NCBI GenBank assembly: GCA_964413905.1
Contig: CAYPUG010000108.1
Coordinates: 1-9,272, forward strand
Length of the DNA: 9,272 nucleotides
Direction of reading: 5' to 3'
Origin: CAYPUG01 sp964413905
GTDB taxonomy: Bacteria; Chloroflexota; Anaerolineae; JAADDB01
Under the pieces are notes generated by a model that saw nothing but the letters and a program-made list of their open reading frames with translations, searched no databases and was not told the DNA's origin. Positions 6,138 through 9,272 of the stretch are shown here, piece after piece. How positions within the stretch are numbered: the first letter of the stretch is position 1; each line of letters starts with the position of its first letter. The position numbers were made by a program, and so were the translations under genes.

Positions 6138-7190
6138 TTATGGTCGTACGTAGATAGGATTCGCGAAGATCCACCCTCGCTCTTTACCCCAGGCTTTTTT
6201 CCACGCTTCCAGGCGGTACACACCCGGCTCTTCGACCGGATAATTCAGGATCCGGGTCACGTCATCATATACCACATCGCCGTCCTTGCGCAGGATGACC
6301 CGCGCGCTCGCGGGAAGAACCGCGTGTAGTGAGATCCCCTCTGCCCAACGGATATCGTCCCCCATGATGGCGCGGTCGTTTTCCACGGTGGCCCAAAAGC
6401 GGAAGTGCGTGGTCGGATGGACGAGATCATAGGCTACCCATGCATGGCCTTGCCGTAAGGCATCGTACACCAGTGCACCGTCTTCCTCCAGGGAATGGGT
6501 AAAGGGTTTGGGAGTCAGAACATGCGTGTTCACCGCCCGAAAGAGAAACTCGTAAGGGAAAATGCGACGGCGGATGGGCCCTAGGCGATAGGTCTTGCCG
6601 TGGGCATCCGATCCACCTATGGCGACCACTTTGTCCTCCACCAAGAGATCATCCCACAGGCCGAGCATTTCGGGCAGGGGGCCTTCGGGAAAGAGGTGAG
6701 GGACGAAGGAAAAGGTCAATGCAGTGGGATAATCCTTCGCGAATTCTCGGAAGCCGGACATGAAATTCCACAATTCAATGCCGGTAAACCCGCGCACGTT
6801 CCAACTCACCCAGGGGTATGTCTTGGGCACGAGTTTGGAACTCCGTTCAATTGGATGGGCCAGGAAGGTGAGTCCCCCTTGCGCGGCCACCGCGTCGATG
6901 AGCGCTTGGGGATCGTGGGCGTGGGGCGTCACGTCCTCTTCCACCCCGATACACAGGAGGTGGTTTGCTTCGTCATCGCGCTGCGGGTCGTTCACTTCTT
7001 CGCCTACGAGGACCAGCACGCCTTGGCGATACCCTTCTTCATGCTTGGGGAGCACGTTATGGTCCGTTACGATGAGGAAATCCAGCCCTGCCTTGTGGGC
7101 TGCATCCGCGATGTCTGCAAAAGTACCCGTGCCATCACTGTGCACGGTGTGAATGTGAATATTACCGGCGTATTCGTGCCACGTGTTCAT
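6138..7190 (-). CDS. PHP-domain metallohydrolase with C-terminal beta-rich domain
   Basis: A 350-residue protein of the polymerase and histidinol phosphatase (PHP) superfamily, whose members hydrolyse phosphoesters with a cluster of two or three metals. Metal-ligand motifs are in the expected order: HIHTVHSDG with His12, His14 and Asp19; TDHN with Asp43-His44; GEE at 63-65; NH at 76-77; AHP with His112; and GGSDAHG with Asp195 and His197. About residues 260-350 form a separate beta-rich tail ending in WIFANPIYV, seen in a group of uncharacterised PHP proteins. The N-terminus starts directly with the catalytic domain and there is no signal peptide, so it is likely cytoplasmic. The ATG overlaps the upstream thioesterase stop by 4 bp (ATGA), implying translational coupling; GAGGTGG at 7204-7210 is a distant possible SD. 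Substrate unknown: nucleotide, phosphosugar or RNA 5'-end hydrolysis are all open. Confidence 0.88.
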   Translation of the reverse strand: MNTWHEYAGNIHIHTVHSDGTGTFADIADAAHKAGLDFLIVTDHNVLPKHEEGYRQGVLVLVGEEVNDPQRDDEANHLLCIGVEEDVTPHAHDPQALIDAVAAQGGLTFLAHPIERSSKLVPKTYPWVSWNVRGFTGIELWNFMSGFREFAKDYPTALTFSFVPHLFPEGPLPEMLGLWDDLLVEDKVVAIGGSDAHGKTYRLGPIRRRIFPYEFLFRAVNTHVLTPKPFTHSLEEDGALVYDALRQGHAWVAYDLVHPTTHFRFWATVENDRAIMGDDIRWAEGISLHAVLPASARVILRKDGDVVYDDVTRILNYPVEEPGVYRLEAWKKAWGKERGWIFANPIYVRP

Positions 7191-7735
7191 GGTTGCGCTT
7201 TGTCCACCTCTGGGGATTGGGATGTCAGCGAGCGAGCGTTTTCCAGCAGTTCTTGAATGTAACGGTCAGGAACTTCAACACAAACGACTTCGCCACGAGC
7301 ACATAGTTCGCCTTCGGCGAAGAGTTTGACCTCGATGACGACTTTGCGTCCTTTGACTTCCTTGGCTCTTCCCCGGAGTTCTAACTGGGGGCCCAAAGGA
7401 GTGGGTTTGAGATAATCCACGTGCAAGGAGGCGGTCAGGAAACGGGGCGGGTTATCTTCTTGCCCTCGGGCTTTGGCGGCAAAAGCTGCTGCCGAGCCCG
7501 TTCCATGGCAGTCGATGATTGAGGCAATCAATCCTCCGTACACGTAGCCGGGCACAGCAATGTGATAAGGTTTAGGGGTGAAATAGGCGACGGTCTCTTC
7601 GTCGTTGAGCCAGTACGTTTTGAGATGATACCCATGTTTATTGAGACGACCACACCCGTAACAGTAGGCCAAGTGGTCGGGATATAAGTCCTGAATGGCG
7701 ACTTTTTTCAAATTCGCCCCATGTGTTTCATTCAT
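7187..7735 (-). CDS. Hotdog-fold thioesterase, PaaI-like
   Basis: A 182-residue protein with a single hotdog domain. The N-terminal YCYGCG carries a Cys25-x2-Cys28 pair followed by LNKHGYHL, as in PaaI-related thioesterases with a C-x2-C-G..N..G front. The core helix is YVYGGLIASIIDCHGTGSAAA, with Gly67-Gly68 and the acidic Asp75 where PaaI-like enzymes place catalytic residues. LHVDYLKPTPLG is the second conserved strand pair (about 104-115). Such enzymes hydrolyse acyl-CoA thioesters; the acyl group cannot be deduced here. GGGAGGAG on the minus strand (about 7738-7745) precedes ATG 7735. It is the first gene of a two-gene unit with the PHP protein, sharing an ATGA overlap, which suggests a common but unidentified process. 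The C-terminal 25 residues are polar and probably disordered. Confidence 0.87.
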   Translation of the reverse strand: MNETHGANLKKVAIQDLYPDHLAYCYGCGRLNKHGYHLKTYWLNDEETVAYFTPKPYHIAVPGYVYGGLIASIIDCHGTGSAAAFAAKARGQEDNPPRFLTASLHVDYLKPTPLGPQLELRGRAKEVKGRKVVIEVKLFAEGELCARGEVVCVEVPDRYIQELLENARSLTSQSPEVDKAQP

Positions 7736-7855
7736 GGCTCCTCCCTGTGCCGGAGCACGTTTGATCTTTGTGAACGTTGGGCAAAGCCCCGGAACGCGAC
7801 ATCTCCCTTGATGTGTTTGTTAGGACGTTCTGACAGGCTTCATTGCCTTGGAGAT

Positions 7856-7884
7856 ATTCTACCCATACTTTGCCGAAGGGTCGA
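7856..7884 (-). promoter_or_regulatory. Possible sigma-70-type promoter for the thioesterase-PHP unit
   Basis: On the minus strand TCGACC (7884-7879) and TAGAAT (7861-7856) are separated by 17 nt. The -10 box matches consensus at five of six bases and the -35 box at four of six. It would give a leader of about 115 nt and lies just on the gene side of the MITE. The match could be by chance. Confidence 0.25.
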
Positions 7885-7909
7885 ATTCATCGACCAACAC
7901 GTTCGTGGA

Positions 7910-7918
7910 GGAACTCTA
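7910..7918 (+). repeat. Left copy of 9-bp target-site duplication
   Basis: GGAACTCTA directly abuts the left terminal inverted repeat of the 106-bp element and is repeated exactly at 8025-8033, the expected footprint of transposase-mediated insertion. Confidence 0.85.
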
Positions 7919-8024
7919 CTGATTGACTGATACATCGCGTTTCATGCACCTTGGCATAAAGAAAGGAATTTCCCTTCCTCTTTCTAAGCCAACCTACATT
8001 CGCAGAGCTTTATCAGTCAATCAG
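7919..8024. mobile_element. 106-bp MITE-like non-autonomous transposable element
   Basis: Perfect 14-bp terminal inverted repeats lie at 7919-7932 (CTGATTGACTGATA) and 8011-8024, flanked by a perfect 9-bp direct repeat GGAACTCTA at 7910-7918 and 8025-8033. The interior shares the same symmetry axis: TTGGC (7951-7955) pairs with GCCAA (7988-7992) and GGAA (7965-7968) with TTCC (7975-7978), so most of the element can fold as one long imperfect hairpin. It has no coding capacity, so it must be mobilised in trans. CTGA termini with a 9-bp duplication resemble IS10/IS50-type ends of the IS4 family; this link is inference and the parent element is not in the window. The terminal repeat itself contains CTGAT twice. 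It lies between the transporter and the thioesterase and interrupts no recognisable gene. Confidence 0.85.
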
Positions 8025-8033
8025 GGAACTCTA
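8025..8033 (+). repeat. Right copy of 9-bp target-site duplication
   Basis: GGAACTCTA, identical to 7910-7918, directly abuts the right terminal inverted repeat. With one copy and the element removed, the original site would read as continuous non-coding sequence. Confidence 0.85.
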
Positions 8034-8051
8034 ATGTGATACTAATCTTTC

Positions 8052-8076
8052 CCTTTTCCGTCTTTCTGAGAAAAGG
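8052..8076. other. Weak stem-loop in the non-coding gap
   Basis: CCTTTTC (8052-8058) and GAAAAGG (8070-8076) form a perfect 7-bp stem with an 11-nt loop. It has no T-tract and no adjacent gene start; its role is unknown and it could be chance in a purine/pyrimidine-skewed stretch. Confidence 0.3.
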
Positions 8077-8122
8077 AGAGGCGCGTTCCCACCGGTGTGC
8101 ACTTACGTTGGCTTCCATAGAG

Positions 8123-8180
8123 AAGGGGAATGGGATGATGTTCGTCGCCTGCAACCGCGAGCATCACCCCATTCCCCCTT
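8123..8180 (-). terminator. Long imperfect hairpin downstream of the transporter gene, probable terminator
   Basis: Arms 8123-8144 and 8158-8180 pair over 22 positions with one A-C mismatch, one T-G wobble and one bulged C (8178), closing a 13-nt loop. On the minus strand it begins about 43 nt after the EamA-type gene stop, where a terminator is expected. No true T-tract follows, so termination efficiency is uncertain; it could instead be a repeated palindromic element. Confidence 0.5.
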
Positions 8181-8184
8181 CCCC

Positions 8185-8204
8185 TTTATGCCCAAGCGCA
8201 TAAA
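8185..8204. other. Perfect 7-bp inverted repeat near the transporter stop
   Basis: TTTATGC (8185-8191) and GCATAAA (8198-8204) enclose a 6-nt loop, 19 bp from the EamA-type gene stop and 4 bp from the longer hairpin at 8123-8180. The two may act together in 3'-end formation; this is inference. Confidence 0.4.
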
Positions 8205-8222
8205 ACGCTCATTGTCCGTTAA

Positions 8223-9167
8223 TCAGCTCCTTGGGTCGATTTTCCCTTGGGCAAACGGATCTGTGTGGGCCGAGGCCCAAAGGTACCAGGTTATGGTCAC
8301 GAAGACGATACTCGCGCCTATGCCTTGCCAGATAGTGACCAACCGTTCGCCCAATAACACAGCCGCAAAGAGGAGGGTGGCAATTAAACGAGTAGCCAAC
8401 AGGCTGCTCACAAAGGGGGCGCCTAGGTGACGAAGCGCACTGATCTGAAACACGTTGGCGCCCAAGAACACTCCCCCGCTGTATGCCGAGAAGACCAACC
8501 AATCTTTCATCTCCAGTCGGTGCCAAGAATGCCAATCTTCACCGGTGAGGAGGCTTAAGGTCAAGGAAATGCTCACGATGGCGACCAATTGGACGACAAA
8601 TACGGTCTCTCCGGGGATGTCCTGGTGGGCAGTGCGACGAATGATCACCATGTAAAGGGCGAGGAACAAACTGCTGCCCAGGGCGAGTCCAATGCCGAGG
8701 AAGTCTGTGGGGGTTAGGGTGAAGTGGATGCCCGTAGTCCCAATGTGGCGGCTCATCATCAATAAAGCGCCTATCAACGCCATCACCATCGCTTTTCCCG
8801 TGTGTCGGGGTATGACGTCCCGGAAGAGGGTGGCGCTGAGGAGGGCGACAATGAAAGGGGTGAGTAAAGTGATAAGTTGGACGTAAATGGCCAGCGTGAA
8901 GCGGGCCGCCAAGACGTTGGTAATAGAGCGGGAGGCAACGACGATGGCCAGTATCCAGAGAATAGGATACCTGAACGTGCGCAGGTGTGAACGAAAGGCC
9001 GTAATGCCAAGCATAATACTCAGGGGCAACAAATTGGCTACGCCCAGGAGAGACAGGGAGGGGAGATGACTGACCGTTTGGAGGTAGCGAGCGAGGACGG
9101 GATACGCTCCCCACCCCATGTGGGCTCCTAATGCGGCGAACATGTACCAAGTACGTTTATGGGACAT
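8223..9167 (-). CDS. EamA/DMT-superfamily 10-TM transporter
   Basis: A 314-residue (from ATG 9167) integral membrane protein of the drug/metabolite transporter superfamily, with two EamA repeats of about five helices each, roughly residues 6-139 and 157-299. The end of the second repeat shows the typical LLGERLVTIWQGIGASIVFVTI pattern, with Gly-Glu followed by a glycine-containing last helix. Inside-positive loops contain Arg/His. The polar C-terminus after the last helix is cytoplasmic. These proteins export or import small metabolites such as amino acids or nucleotide sugars; the substrate is not predictable here. The frame also has a GTG start at 9185 adding six residues. Neither start has a good ribosome binding site, and ATG 9167 is preferred as the more usual codon close to the first helix. 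It is a single gene, separated from the next minus-strand gene by 487 bp. Confidence 0.88.
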   Translation of the reverse strand: MSHKRTWYMFAALGAHMGWGAYPVLARYLQTVSHLPSLSLLGVANLLPLSIMLGITAFRSHLRTFRYPILWILAIVVASRSITNVLAARFTLAIYVQLITLLTPFIVALLSATLFRDVIPRHTGKAMVMALIGALLMMSRHIGTTGIHFTLTPTDFLGIGLALGSSLFLALYMVIIRRTAHQDIPGETVFVVQLVAIVSISLTLSLLTGEDWHSWHRLEMKDWLVFSAYSGGVFLGANVFQISALRHLGAPFVSSLLATRLIATLLFAAVLLGERLVTIWQGIGASIVFVTITWYLWASAHTDPFAQGKIDPRS

Positions 9168-9242
9168 GAACTTTGCTCTGGGCACAAATGGATATGCGTC
9201 TGTTCGGCCAATGTGTTGCAGTCTGGGCCGATGGGGTTTTAA

Positions 9243-9272
9243 GTTTACTATATGATAAGGGGCGGTGTAAAC
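9243..9272. promoter_or_regulatory. Inverted repeat upstream of the transporter gene, possible operator
   Basis: GTTTAC (9243-9248) and GTAAAC (9267-9272) form a perfect 6-bp inverted repeat with an 18-nt spacer in an AT-rich stretch 76-105 bp upstream of the transporter start. A -10-like TATAGT lies inside it on the minus strand, but its -35 region would fall beyond the window. The repeat may also extend past the edge. Confidence 0.3.

Noticed and set aside
6600..7256. A 218-codon plus-strand open frame opposite the PHP gene
   Set aside because: The minus strand has the full set of PHP metal motifs in order; the plus frame shows no domain and no ribosome binding site.
7747..7758. GTGC-CGGA-GCAC mini-palindrome just upstream of the thioesterase SD
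   Set aside because: Only a 4-bp stem, well within chance expectation.
7721..7930. A 69-codon plus-strand open frame across the thioesterase start and MITE edge
   Set aside because: No ribosome binding site, no recognisable domain, antisense to the thioesterase start, and it ends inside the transposed element.
8539..9150. A 203-codon minus-strand frame overlapping the transporter
   Set aside because: It is very rich in Pro, Arg and His, typical of an out-of-frame reading of a membrane protein gene; the other minus frame gives a clear 10-helix transporter.
1..9272. CRISPR arrays, tRNA or rRNA genes
   Set aside because: Reading both strands, I saw no regularly spaced repeats and no tRNA- or rRNA-like segments.

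Overview
The window reads as an ordinary bacterial chromosome segment of moderate GC content (estimated by eye) with strong AGGAGG-type ribosome binding sites. It is built around a TCA-cycle cluster: isocitrate dehydrogenase followed by a complete sdhCDAB succinate dehydrogenase operon. Two separate histidine-bearing membrane anchors in the order C-D-A-B fit an aerobic, respiring bacterium such as a Chloroflexota, Thermus-like or actinobacterial lineage. That is inference from gene order and protein character; no taxonomic marker is present and I cannot name the organism.

Layout, plus strand: the 3' end of an isoprenylcysteine-methyltransferase-like membrane protein (1-306), a short-chain dehydrogenase/reductase (514-1302), NADP-type isocitrate dehydrogenase icd (1375-2616), then sdhC (2682-3053), sdhD (3066-3455), sdhA (3507-5300) and sdhB (5358-6077). 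A 19-bp stem hairpin (6093-6133) separates this from convergent minus-strand genes. Layout, minus strand: a PHP-domain metallohydrolase (7190-6138) whose start codon overlaps the stop of an upstream PaaI-like hotdog thioesterase (7735-7187), then a 487-bp gap, then an EamA/DMT-type transporter (9167-8223).

Together, icd makes 2-oxoglutarate and NADPH, and SdhCDAB oxidises succinate to fumarate while reducing membrane quinone, so the block covers two TCA steps and one entry point of the respiratory chain. The icd-sdhC junction holds a 13-bp hairpin whose right arm can alternatively pair with the sdhC ribosome binding site.

The 487-bp gap at 7736-8222 has no credible gene but is rich in structure. 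It contains a 106-bp element with perfect 14-bp terminal inverted repeats and a perfect 9-bp target-site duplication, which is a MITE-like non-autonomous transposon (7919-8024). It also holds a 22-bp imperfect hairpin (8123-8180) downstream of the transporter, and smaller palindromes. A second anomaly is a sharp dip in third-position GC in the 5' part of sdhA (about 3597-3900). I found no wholly new multi-gene system; the MITE, the sdhA patch and the switch-like icd-sdhC leader are the points most worth checking.
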